Made by a program: the position numbers and the translations under genes. DNA of 64,000 nucleotides from Lutraria lutraria (taxonomy: Eukaryota > Mollusca > Bivalvia > Venerida > Mactridae). Location: assembly GCA_964023205.1 (NCBI GenBank), contig OZ026847.1:3160819-3224818 (forward strand), in the 5' to 3' direction. The notes below the pieces were generated by a model that was given only the letters and a program-made list of their open reading frames with translations, was not told where the DNA came from and did not search any database. This document shows, piece by piece, positions 1 to 10,950 of the stretch (position 1 is its first letter; every line of letters starts with the position of its first letter).

Positions 1-330
1 TGACAACCTGTTCACTTAACTGATTTTACTGGATTGTACCAGTACTATAATACCCTTCCACTAGGAACCAGCAACCTCTCCACACGTGGAGGAAAATAGA
101 CCTAGTTGTCAAACTTTCATGGAAGAGTATGACCTGTCGCGACCGGGAACTGAACCTGAATCGCTGGGTTACACAGACAATTTTTTTTTCGTTACTTTTC
201 CAGCTTTAATGGTGGCTTAAGACCCTAGACATACACCCGTGTGAGATCCACTGACCTTCGGCGAGCAAGATGGACGGCCTCCGCACATCTGAAATTTTCC
301 TTGCCAGGAATGGGATCCAAATGCATAACC
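1..330. other. Unassigned, less AT-rich stretch at window edge
   Basis: This stretch is clearly less AT-rich than what follows and may be the edge of a dispersed element or a SINE. On the minus strand there is a GGTTCAGTTCCCGG stretch faintly like a tRNA B box. No convincing exon was found: a minus-strand TTTCAG acceptor-like site is followed 33 nt later by GTCAGT, but this is too short to trust. Confidence 0.2.
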
Positions 331-1424
331 TCAAAGGCTGCACCAAAGTTGTATTCAATATAAAATACAGATCTCAGTTACAATTATATCTTGTCTACAG
401 TATAATATAGATTCAAAATAAATATTATTTGACACACTTTTAAATTCACCAGTTAATACATCCAGAATCTGATGTAAGTAATCAAGCTACTTTGTTGGTA
501 AAATTAGTTAATCGAGTTAAATATAAGTTAAATAATGATTGTTTAACAATATTCTCTAACATACATTTTAAAAACTATCTGGACATGTTTAATGCACATT
601 ATGAGTCATATATCAATTAATAATAAATATGACAACTTTAAATATCATGATATTAAAACATCACGGATAATGAAATCATAAGCGTCTTAAATTTCATTTC
701 ATGTAAAAGGATATAATTCATAAAAAGGCAAATTACCTCCCTTTTCAAGACATAAAACTAGCCTGATTTTAACATTTTAAGTCCATAGAAAAAGCATTAA
801 TGCTTGTTTTTTATATAATTTTCAACACAACAATATACCAATATATGAAACTTTATCATTTTTATTTTAACAAAAAATTTTTAAAAATCAAAGTAAATAA
901 GTAAGTCATGAGTACACATTATGATTTCGTGTAATTTCTTGAAATATTACAAAATTCAAATAACCATTGAATTAATCTTAATTTGTAACAATTAATCTTT
1001 AATCTAACTTTTTAATACTGTTATGTTTGAATTCTTTGAACTAAAGTATAATATAGGTTAAATACCACTAAAAATTATTATCAGTTACATACAGGTTAAA
1101 TACTACTAAATCTTTAACAATGCAGTGGTTACATACATACTGGTTCATTATGGCATCAGGTAATATTGAAGGATCAGCAAGAATTAGTTATTTCCATTTT
1201 TGTGTCACCATACAAATCTGAAAATCCTCTTTCAAACTTAACATATTATGCACCCAAACATATGGGTAAGTTATTATAATATTATACTGATACATTGTAA
1301 TGCAATAAATAGTTTAATCACTGTATCAGTGCATATATCTGTCACAGCTTGTATCATTGTAATTTTATACATTTATTTTGCTTTAATCATGATTGTCAAA
1401 TGTTAATTATTATTTCTAAATATT
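331..1424. other. AT-rich non-coding DNA
   Basis: No gene, RNA or recognisable repeat seen. Very AT-rich with short A and T runs; presumably intronic or intergenic. Confidence 0.5.
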
Positions 1425-1826
1425 AACAAGAAGTGTTTGTGAAACACAGATGCCCCCTAATGGCCAACTGGATAGTTTACACCTTGACCTTTGCCACATT
1501 GACCTCGAAATCAATAGGGGTCATCTACATGTGATGACCAACCTTCCAACCAAATCTGAGGACCTTAAAGGCAAAACGTTCTCTAGTTATTTGTTGGACA
1601 AGGTTTTGTACTGAAGGTCGCTGTGACCTTGACCTTTGACATACTGACCTCAAGATCTGAAGAGTAATCTACATGTGATGACCAATCTCACAACCAAATC
1701 CGAATAGCTTAGGCCAAATCGTTCTCTAGGTAAGACAAGGCTTGGCTACGGACCGACCGACCGACCGACCAACCAACCAACATGAGCAAAGCAATATACC
1801 CCCTTTACTTCAAAAAGGGATATACT
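1425..1826 (+). mobile_element. Pearl-like non-autonomous element
   Basis: It starts with AACAAGAAGTGTTTGTGAAA, where GTGTTTGTGAAACAC can fold on itself, followed by ATGCCCCCTAATGG. The core holds two diverged copies of a unit built on TGACCTTGACCTTTG and a later ATGACCAA. A GACC/AACC microsatellite follows at about 1748-1780, and the end is a CAATATACCCCCT...AAAAAGGG sequence. Tandem core plus tetranucleotide microsatellite is the architecture described for bivalve pearl elements, which have been linked to Helentrons. Pieces of the same family occur at 15066 and in every monomer of the 30.6-48.2 kb array. Confidence 0.6.
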
Positions 1827-4800
1827 AATAAGAATAAGAAACAAACCAATGCCAACACATTCTTATTTTCAAGCTAGTTTTCCATAACATCTTGATGCAC
1901 CTAGTCTGGCAGCAATAGGTCAATTTAAACTAAAGTTATCAGATGGAAACCGATGGCCATAACAGTCAACTTCTAAGCATGAATGATCAGTGACGGGATA
2001 ATTAATGGCTTCAACCAATCCGTCATAAAAGACCATGTGTGATAAGAACAACTGGGTTCAAACTCACTCATGTAAGGCAAAATATGCTACCAATTCTGCC
2101 AAGCTGACTTTATAATAGCCAGCTAAAGACAAGTATTAACAAGACATATAAATATGACTATTACATGAAGTTGCTTTAAAAGAAGGTATAGAACATGATT
2201 GCTTTACAGAGGTGTCCCTGTAATATTTTAAACTAGTTCATAAATATAGGGGTTTTCTTTATTACACAGCTGTAGCCTAGCTGTAAAGGGTGCCTTTCCC
2301 TATGAAAATTTCTTTGAAATCAATTTTCCCTAATTTCCAATCAACTCCCCAAATAGGTTTCAGGCGATAATTTTTCATTAAAGGAGGCCTCAACCCGCTA
2401 TTACATCTCCATATTTAGGGCAAGGACGCCTTCCGCAAAACATAAAGGAAACTCCTGAAAAATGATATCTTAAGCCGATGGAAGAAATATATGACAATAC
2501 ATGTACTAGACATCATCCAAATTTAAGGTTAATCTCTCTTGTTTAAATAAGTCTCATCATATAACAGCTACCAACCGATGTGTGTTAGTATGGTACCCAA
2601 TGATTATCACAGTAGGTTAGTTTACAGTCAGTAAATATTTGTAATAGAGCCAAATACAAACAGAACACCACTCTGCGAATATCAGCCAGCAGTAATGACA
2701 ACCACTTGGATGAGAATTCTAGAAACCTTACCATGCATGAAATCCGATGAAATATGACAATTTTAACATTCAGCTGTCTTGTACAAATGTGTTTACTAAT
2801 TGGACAGCAAGCATGGGTTTGTTTGGTGAAAATAAACTAATGATAAATTTAATGGAAGCTGAATGCAAGAAACAAACTCAGTACTTCAGTATGTGTGTCT
2901 TTAAAGATTTAGGAAATGTTGTACGACATAGATCAACACATAAATAATTAAATGACAAATTAAAAAGTTAAGAGTTATTGTAATTAAGTAAATAGATTTA
3001 AAAAAAATTGAGTAGGAACGTTCAATTCCTGTCTCTCATGTTTTTTACCTAAATTGCACACACTTTCAAAAACAAAAGCTCCGCCCTACTGACCCTATTT
3101 TTAATGGGCATGTAACAGGTAACCAATAACAAACATTTTTTTTAAAGCTTAACCTGATTTGCAGGGATATACAATAGGCTTAGTTTTGCTTAACTCAATA
3201 CAGTCAATGAGAAAAAAATGTTTCTTTTTTTTTCAATATTATTAACTGATTTGTACCGTAGCTTTAAAATGGCATGGAAATATTATTTATATTGGTTAAT
3301 GACCTGTTTTATTGTCAAATGATCCAGTTTGGAGTAAGATACGTTAAAAAGTACATCAGCTATGCAAGTATAAATCACCATATGGTAAATATAACAATAG
3401 AAGATCAAATGTTCATTTTTTCTTTTAAGTATCCTTTAAACTGTCAAGCATTTGTAGGAAATAGTTGGAGGGTTATCCTTTGGAAAAAGTTAGCTAAGGT
3501 TAGAATCTGAAAATGTTTTACCTGCAAAACATTTGGTACAATCAATACACAAAGGAGCATTAGACACAACCAGGGCTTGACAAATCCAATCATCCGCTTA
3601 GCAGTATCTCATGTTAAAAGAATTGGCTTAATATTATTGTTGCATTCATATTGTGACAAAGTTTGATGAAGAAATAAAGAAAAGAAGACAGTTTTATACA
3701 TGAGATATTGTTGTAGGTCACATTGTGACCAAGTTTGTTGAAGACATGACAGGAAATACAGATTCATTACTGAGACATTGTTGAAGGACTTAAGGTGTGA
3801 TGAAAATATAATGAGAAATAGTATCTGAGCTGAAAACTTGTTACTGTTTAACAGCTGACTCAGACATTCTATCACATCAATTGATAGTATATAGATCCTG
3901 GTTACATTATCTAACAGTATTGCTTGAAAGTATAACATCTGTCACACAGGGTACACAATAGCAATCATATTTTTTCATCACTTAATTCTTTTAATAACTT
4001 TATAAACAACAGAATGTAATTTCAGTGAATAAAGAAAGCTGGCACTAAATTACTGTTTAAACAAGCTTAACCTATTGACAAAGTTTATATCATGACCAAA
4101 ATCAAACAAAACAAAAATGAAGCAGGCTGAAAATACTACCAATTAAGCTAATTCAGATTTTGCATGATTTGACCTAGTGATCTAGTTAAAACCCTAACTG
4201 ACCCAATTCAATTTCAATCTTGTCTATGACAAGATATATACTTACTAGACAAAATCTTTGAATGTTTATGAAATCAGGGATATTTTAAATGGTTAAACTT
4301 ATCTAAGATGTCATACTTTATCTTTAAACAAGAGTCCAATACTGTCACAAAATATACCTATCTAAATTTCATGCCATAACTCAATAATGGATGGGGTGAA
4401 TTTGGTAGTAATTGACTGCATTTATCCTTGTGGCAAAAACTTAGTAGATTCGATTCCAGCAATGTAAGGGTTGAATTGTCTGAAATATTATCATCAGCAT
4501 TATTTCTAAATTCAGAAAGTATCATCTAATCCCCTTAGAAAAAAATCATGAAAACATGAATTTTTCTTGAACTATTCTGGCACACTTCATGAATAGTTCA
4601 TAAAGTATAATGAAGAACTAATTGACAGGAGAGTTGAATCAACTCAATATTGACACCAGGACAAGCTTATTTGGCTGATAACACAAAATTAATCTTTCAC
4701 AAATACATTTTGTACATACAAAGTGCTTTGACATATTCTTCAGGTCAATTCTTACATATCTAAGGGCATGTTGATCAGTAATTATTATTACATATTTATG

Positions 4801-5453
4801 ACAGTAATTATAAGTACAACTTGTAGCCTTGATGTCTCCATTAACCAACTTGGTATTTCATTGACAGCTATCTAATGTACTTTGACAGATAAAATAATAA
4901 TCAATGTTACACTCGACTAATGAATGAATCTGAGGACATTTAATGACATTTAACACATCAAAGCATTAGCGGATTCATCTGGCGCCCCCCCCCCTCACTC
5001 ATCTGACCATAGATAGAAATGAAATATATCAATTAATGAAATAGCCTTCTTTCCTAAAGTGATAGCCCCCACCCCTAGCCTGAAACTTGGATTCACCTCT
5101 GCAAAGGTACAAAAAAAAGCTGTGGTGCCAGTCCATCACTTATATAACATACAACAAACTGTGCATAACATTTGGTTTGATGGACCAAATTGATAAATAA
5201 AGGAACTTTTTTAAGTCTTTTGTTCAAGGAAATATTTTCAAGTGTTATCAGATACCATTATCAGCAAATATTTTTGTAACCAATATTATACTAGATTTGA
5301 TGAACAAATAGTTTTACATATATTTTCCTCAATTAAACAAATATGCAACATTTTATCACTTCCCAACAATGAGAAGAAAGCCTTTGATCTGTTTAACACA
5401 GACAACTTAAGTCTCCAATCTGTCAAAGTTTTAGTGTATCAGATTCAAAAATG
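1827..5453. other. AT-rich non-coding DNA with degenerate repeats
   Basis: No gene supported. Around 3640-3820 lie two or three diverged copies of a roughly 75-bp unit (TTGTGAC[A/C]AAGTTTG[A/T]TGAAGA), probably an old Helentron-like core; this explains the 109-codon minus-strand frame there. A C-run sits at about 4984-4993. A hairpin repeat at 4567-4602 is listed separately. Confidence 0.5.
4567..4602. repeat. Dispersed hairpin repeat, copy 1
   Basis: Inverted repeat TTGAACTATTC ... GAATAGTTCATAA with a short spacer, preceded by ATGAAAACATGAATTT. The same arrangement, including the preceding sequence, recurs at 62625-62662, so it is a dispersed element fragment and not a chance palindrome. 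Confidence 0.55.
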
Positions 5454-5625
5454 TACAGTCAAACCTGTGTTAGCAGTCACCTCCACATAAAGGCCACCCT
5501 GTGAATAAAGGACATTATTTTAAGAACCATCTTCTGTTATTTAGCACATAATGACCTCTAAATAAAGGTCACCTGTCAATAAAGACCACATTTTGTCTTC
5601 AAAGAAGATGGCCTTTGTTCACAGT
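5454..5625 (+). mobile_element. TA-MITE family 1 (TACAGTCAAACC ends), 3' end lost
   Basis: Short non-autonomous element beginning TACAGTCAAACCTGTGTTAG and running through repeated AAAGGCCACC-type blocks (CCTGTGAATAAAGG, CACCTGTCAATAAAG) to CCTTTGTTCACAG. The expected right end, GGTTTGACTGTA, is replaced by a T-run. Other copies are at 27536, 53333, 53924 (inverted) and inside each array monomer. CAGT termini next to TA suggest Tc1/mariner-type mobilisation (inference). Confidence 0.65.
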
Positions 5626-6503
5626 TTTTTTTTATAAAACAGTCCTTACATTTCTAGTAAATCTACAAGACTTAGTGAGACATCCCTTCAATGTTATAAT
5701 TGACAATTCATTTGTACAACCTTTATTCCTACAAGGCCATCTTTAAGAATTGTTTGTCTACAGCAACCCTGTCTGTACCCAGTTGTCAGTAGGTAGGTAA
5801 GTAGAAATGTTTTTTTCGCTATACATTTATACTGAACCCCAAAAAAATATCAGAATGCTATTTTTGTATTTTTAAAAAAACTGTTCACCAAAGCGACCAA
5901 AAAAGTTAAGCTGGGCCCATTTTGGTGAATAGGTAGCGTTACTCAAAACAAAGAATCGCAATAAAACTTAAGTGTTTTTTTTTTCAAACAGACTACCGGT
6001 ACCTTTTTTTAACAGATTCTTATCAGATATTTTACAATAGTTTTTATCCTATTTTACTCCCAGAAATAACCTTAAACTCAGTTATTTCTCTGACAAAGAA
6101 AAAACTGCAAAAAATACACCAATCACATCACTTATATCTCCATAACAGAAACTTATTCACTTTGTATCAACACAACTATCAAGACACAATTTTTCCTAGT
6201 ATCATCACATTTTTCAAATGTTAGTTCTACAACAGTATCTACTACACTGTAAGGATAACATTCTCTGACGCTTTCAGGACAAAATATTATCTGGTATTTC
6301 CAAGTAATTAATGTTGCCCTGAAACAATACATCACTTAATACCAAGGGATAATAATGTCTTCTACACGCTTCATGACCTATTCTAAGGGTTAGTGCATAA
6401 ACAGAATTGCACTTAAATATTCTAGTAACAGAATTTATGTATTGGTCAGTTTTCAATGGCTGCATGCATAATTGATCAGGGCTACAGATATCCACAGCAG
6501 TTA
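5626..6503. other. AT-rich non-coding DNA
   Basis: No gene or clear element seen; homopolymer A/T runs and one (GTAG)-rich patch near 5787. Confidence 0.4.
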
Positions 6504-7142
6504 AGATATTGTACACTACAGACATCAAGACCAACTATGATATTGTACACTAAAGATATCCAGACCAACAAAGATATTGTACATGTAGTACAGATATCCA
6601 GACCAACAAAGATATTGTACATGTAGTACAGATATCCAGACCAATAAAGATATTGTACACTACAGATATCCAGACCAATAAAGATATTGTACACTACAGA
6701 TATCCAGACCAACAAAGATATTGTACACTACAGATATCCAGACCAATAAAGATATTGTACACTACAGATATCCAGACCAACAAAGATATTGTACACTACA
6801 GATATCCAGACCAACAAAGATATTGTACACTACAGATATCCAGACCAACAAAGATATTGTACACTACAGATATCCAGACCAACAAAGATATTGTACACTA
6901 CAGATATCCAGACCAACAAAGATATTGGACACTACAGCTATCCAGACCAATAAAGATATTGTACACTACAGATATCCAGACCAACAAAGATATTGTACAC
7001 TACAGATATCCAGACCAACAAAGATATTGTACACTACAGATATCCAGACCAACAAAGATATTGTACACTACAGATATCCAGACCAACAAAGATATTGTAC
7101 ACTAAAGATATCCAGACCAACAAAGATATTGTATACTACAGA
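6504..7142. repeat. 34-bp minisatellite, about 19 copies
   Basis: Head-to-tail repeats of a 34-bp unit made of GATATTGTACACTACAGATA followed by TCCAGACCAACAAA. Most units are near identical. Two adjacent early units carry a 4-bp expansion (GTACATGTAGTACAG, 38 bp), and some have CAATAAA in place of CAACAAA. As 34 is not a multiple of 3 and the unit lacks stops in all three plus frames, long overlapping open frames result; they are not genes. Confidence 0.95.
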
Positions 7143-8247
7143 ATGATATCCTTCTGGCACATATTTGTGTTTTGGGCCAGAAAGATGGCATACATTCACA
7201 CATGATTAAGTTCCAAGTTTCATGAAGAGATTTTAAGATTGGAAAAGAAAAACAATGAGGCTTGCATGCTTTATAATTTTCCTCACAGTTCGTGACATAG
7301 TAGACTTATTCATATTTATTTATGAATGTCTTTCCACAGTAATATAATTGTACAAGTTTTATCAATATCTATGCTAAAATGTTGCCAACACAAATATGCA
7401 ATTCTAAGAATAATGATTGACAAAATTGCTGAGTAGAAGAAAGCCAAGTCATTAAAATATATTGACAATGCCATCAGAGCCTACTTTCTAGAATTGGGTT
7501 GTTAATGACAAATGGTCTTCAAAACAAACACCATAATCCATCAATAACAACTTGTAGAAACTATTTATAATTACCACCATATTTGGATTGGCTGCAGATT
7601 ACTTGTTTAATAAGCCATGGACAATACATGATCTTTTATACTTAACATAACTGCACCTAACTGTCCCAGAATGCAAGACTGAATCAGTATCTAATTACCA
7701 AGAATTCAGACATTGACACATTTACCGTAAATTTTGTTAAATACCATAAAACTCCTGTTAAAGGCTCCCTGGGGGGGGCTTAACTTATTCAAATGGGGGT
7801 GCCTATTAAGATGAGATTTTTTCCTAAATCATAAATACAGCACAATAAATGGGATGCTAAACAACAGATAAATGCATAAATGTAACATAATCTAGGTAAA
7901 CTGTTAAATGAATACCAAACATTTTCAAAATGCAAAGTTTATAGCCCCCTACCAAACATACCAAATTTCTAAACTTGGGTTAATTGCATCTTGTACTGAT
8001 GTTTTTTCTTGCGTATTAGGCAATGGATACCATAAAACATTGTAAGTTCATTATAAAATGCAAGTTGATACATGAACAATTCTATCACACAAACATGTAC
8101 AGTCCACTTCCTGCTTCACAATATAAGAGCAGCCATGACTCATGAAGGTCTTACCAAAATAAGAGGTGCCTTAACATACTCTCCTTGTGAAAGTAATAAA
8201 CGTGATATAATATATCACATTAAATGTTCTCCTTTCATCTTCTTTAA
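7143..8247. other. AT-rich non-coding DNA
   Basis: No gene seen. Contains a G-run (7771-7778). If the minus-strand gene at 9661-10752 extends this far, this stretch is intron, 3' UTR or downstream sequence. Confidence 0.4.
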
Positions 8248-8408
8248 CTAAAATTGACTGCTATGTATCTGATGTGTTATGTATGTGTCTTCATCAGTCA
8301 GCTGTGACATCAGCATTGTTGGTAGTGCTGTTTTCACACTTTCAAAGTTCAAATTGATCCACCCAGTACTGGTGGCCTCTGATTTCAAAAACAAATTTCT
8401 ATACAAAA
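8248..8408 (-). CDS. Candidate 3'-terminal exon (speculative)
   Basis: On the minus strand a good acceptor (TATTTCTGTCACAG) at 8409-8410 is followed by 161 nt open in one frame to a TAG at 8248-8250. The encoded tail is polar and protein-like, with no low-complexity bias (it contains the segments NLFLKSEATSTGW and SQLTDEDTYITHQ). It lies downstream of the donor at 9661 in the same orientation. However, its open frame needs one nucleotide carried from the previous exon, while the 9661 exon ends in phase 0, so a direct join gives a stop after seven codons. An intervening exon would be needed. No domain recognised. It may equally be chance. Confidence 0.22.
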
Positions 8409-8727
8409 CTGTGACAGAAATATGACTATGGTTATTAACATTAACAATATCACACAATATTTTTCATGATTATATCAATTCAACTTTTCAACCATGACCA
8501 ACAAGGTTTAAAAAGGCAAGACATACATAAATCAAGAGGCCAAACATCCATAAATCAATGTTTTGCTTTTAAAGGTTTTTGAAGTCATTCAAACTGTTAA
8601 ACAGATTATTGACACTGACAGCAAACATTACCCTGCTAAACATTCACAGACCACATGGTTGTAAATCTGCGATTTTTTCACATTTTAGGTACCAACCAAT
8701 TAAGGAAGTAGACTTAAAATAAAATAC

Positions 8728-9254
8728 AACAAGAGGGCCATGATGGTCTGATAATAGCTCCCAAGCACCTTTTTCCTTCATAAGCCTATCCATAGGCACT
8801 CGATTCCGTGATTTTTATACGTTTATAGATATTCTTTTTCAATTATACCCATCAAACAATGCAAATTTGTCCAAAGAAAAATCTTCATTTTTTTCTGCTT
8901 AATTGAGTGTAAAAAACACTAAGGTAGCTCACTTGCCATTTTTTGATTGACGGAAGTGACGTTACCCCAGATAGACTGGTTGCAAATACTTGTGGGTCCT
9001 GGCTTTCCTTCTAAAAGCTGTCAGAACGTTTAAATTTCGCACACTACAACGAAAAGCGCCTGCAGTTTTGTAGGAAAGCCGAGAACCAGGCTTGTTTGAG
9101 ACCAGTCTATCTCGTATTTCACGACTTCTGTCAATCGAAAAATGGCAAGTGAGCTACCTTAAGGTATTTTTTACACACTCAATATAGCGGAAAAAAATGA
9201 GGAAATTTCATGCATGACAGATGTAAGGCCATCACAAAAGCTCACCTTGAGCAC
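8728..9254 (+). mobile_element. Helentron-like element interrupted by a foldback
   Basis: It begins ACAACAAGAGGGCCATGATGG, the start shared with 29551, 48334 and 50214, and ends near AAAGCTCACCTTGAGCAC, the terminal hairpin motif of that family (the closing half is missing). The interior is occupied by the 320-bp inverted repeat at 8883-9202. No coding capacity. Confidence 0.5.
8883..9202. repeat. Foldback element, about 150-bp arms
   Basis: Long imperfect inverted repeat centred near 9042. The left arm contains AAGGTAGCTCACTTGCCATT, GATTGACGGAAGTGAC, AGATAGACTGGTT and CCTGGCTTTCCTTCT. The right arm carries their reverse complements in mirrored order (AGGAAAGCCGAGAACCAGG, ACCAGTCTATCTCGT, ACTTCTGTCAATCG, AATGGCAAGTGAGCTACCTT). 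The outermost bases pair as CTTCATTTTTTTCTGC with GCGGAAAAAAATGAGG. A transcript would form a long hairpin. Confidence 0.85.
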
Positions 9255-9660
9255 ATCATTACCAGAACTTCCACACACATACAGACCCCAATCAACCATT
9301 GATTCTTAATCATTTCAATATCTTATGTTCCAATCTTAACTTTTCAAATGTTGACAATGAAATTTATGTAAGCATCTTCAACAAACAACAGTTACTATCA
9401 TTGATTCGCAATAAACAGTTGCCTTCAACATTTACTTCTTCAGGTTTGTGAGCAGAAGAAACAGGTAAAAATAAAGCAATGCTTATAATTGGCCTTAACA
9501 AAACATTTAGTGAAACAGCATTCCAATATATCACATCATCATCAATACAAAGATAGCATTAATCCAGTACATTTATTTAGGGTTGCAATAAAAAGAACAT
9601 GAGTTGTTGTTGTTTAAACAGTATTGTAAGGTTGCAATAAAAAAGATAATGGAAACTTAC

Positions 9661-10752
9661 CAGAACGTTAAATGAATCTAGCAGTGTACAGCTGTAATCC
9701 TCATTGTTTTGTTCACTTTGACCTTGACCTTGAGATAAAGGTTGAATGTCAACAACCTTCACCTCAACTTCAAACTGACACACATTATTACAAGTACAAT
9801 CACTAGATACAGCCTCTTTCTCAAACTTTTCGGAATCGGAACAAGAACTATCAGAATCATGGACAGGTATCAACGACTCGTCTGAATCACTTTCAAGATC
9901 AGACTCCGGTTCCCTCCTCTCTGTTATACCTTCAAATGAAACACTTTTCTTAAATGATCTGTTGCATTCATTAATGGTGTCTTTCTTTCTTTTTAAGTTT
10001 TCAACATCTCCGAATGAGATAGATTTTCTGATAGGTTTGAAATCATCACATATATCGTTATCAGATGAATCACTTGTGAAATTCTTTACCTCAGCAAGTT
10101 CACCAAATGATACAGATTTCTTCACAGTCTTTTGTTTACTTTCTTCCTCAATCACGTCATCTAGAAATCCAAGGGCGTTTTCAACACTAGGGGAGACAGC
10201 ACGCTCCAGTGGAGACATGGGTCGTTCAACCATAAGGTGTGAGCTACCATTCAAAACAGGTGCGGAGCTGTATAGTTGACTATCACTTGATTGTATGGTA
10301 AAAAGTGGAGAATCACATCTTACATCAGGAGAATTGGATCGTTTCTTTTTCAATATACCTTTGGCCGGAGCTGAAGGGGACAGTAACTCAGTACATGGTG
10401 GTGACGTGTAGCCACTGTCGGCACTGGAACACTTATCACGCTGCGGAATATCTATCGTCAATGGCAAATCTCCATTTTTTAAGTACTTCTCAATTTCTGG
10501 AGAGAGGAACACACTCTCCGATAATGCTGTCCTGTCGGGAAGGAACATATCATCAAAACCGCTAAATAATCCCAAGTCCTCCTTCCCCATGTGAGGTACA
10601 ATTTTAACTTCAGTCTCTTCCACATTACAGCTTTTATTCTTTTTGTTTGAAGGCAAGAACGGCTGTGACAGCTGCTTGAACAGCCCTGGTCTTTTCTTCG
10701 GCTTCACCTTCAACGAACTCATCCCAATATTTTTCACTTTATTCTTCGGCAT
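9661..10752 (-). CDS. First coding exon of a putative PP1-binding disordered protein
   Basis: The open frame starts at ATG 10752-10750 (context CTAAAAATGCC, in-frame TAG 12 nt upstream) and runs 364 codons to a strong donor CTG|GTAAGT after 9661, in phase 0; the frame beyond is intron. Seen: a Lys-rich start (residues 4-40), an acidic hydrophobic patch around 58-72, DSGYTS at 112-117 (fits the DSGxxS phosphodegron pattern), GILKKKRS at 132-139, seven Ser-Pro sites (84-187), three motifs [KR]KS[VI]SF at 211-216, 242-247 and 268-273, then an acidic Ser/Asp tract (283-308) and a short Cys cluster (319-325). Each SF motif fits the PP1-docking consensus [RK]x(0,1)[VI]xF with a basophilic-kinase site just ahead. 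That PP1 is the partner is inference. No catalytic or carbohydrate-binding domain lies in this exon; later exons are unknown. I do not recognise the gene. Confidence 0.85.
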
Positions 10753-10950
10753 TTTTAGTTGGTTCTAAATCTAGCTGTATGTTGAATCACTCTTGCGTCT
10801 GCATCAACATAATAATCCTTATTACGAAAGATACAAGTACGATGTTAACTTCCTCTCGAACGAAAACTGTTCACAACTGAGTCAAGACTGACGTTTATCA
10901 ATTTTGTGTTCCAAGGTATCTACATTTAGCAAAAAAAAACAGAAGTAGGT
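10753..10950 (-). promoter_or_regulatory. 5' leader / promoter-proximal region of the minus-strand gene
   Basis: This lies directly upstream of the ATG at 10752. It is less AT-rich than its surroundings and contains a TGACGT half-CRE in plus orientation (10890-10895). No TATA box or initiator could be placed with confidence, and a 5' UTR intron cannot be excluded. Confidence 0.3.

Noticed and set aside
6653..7205. Long overlapping plus-strand open frames (up to 150 codons)
   Set aside because: Pure product of the 34-bp minisatellite, which has no stop in any plus frame.
8620..8690. Possible 35-nt internal exon (ATTTACAACC...TTAGCAGG|GTAATG) between 9661 and 8408
   Set aside because: Weak purine-rich acceptor, and its phase still does not match the 8248-8408 candidate.
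9962..10565. Plus-strand frames of 105 and 86 codons
   Set aside because: Opposite-strand shadows of the 9661-10752 coding exon.
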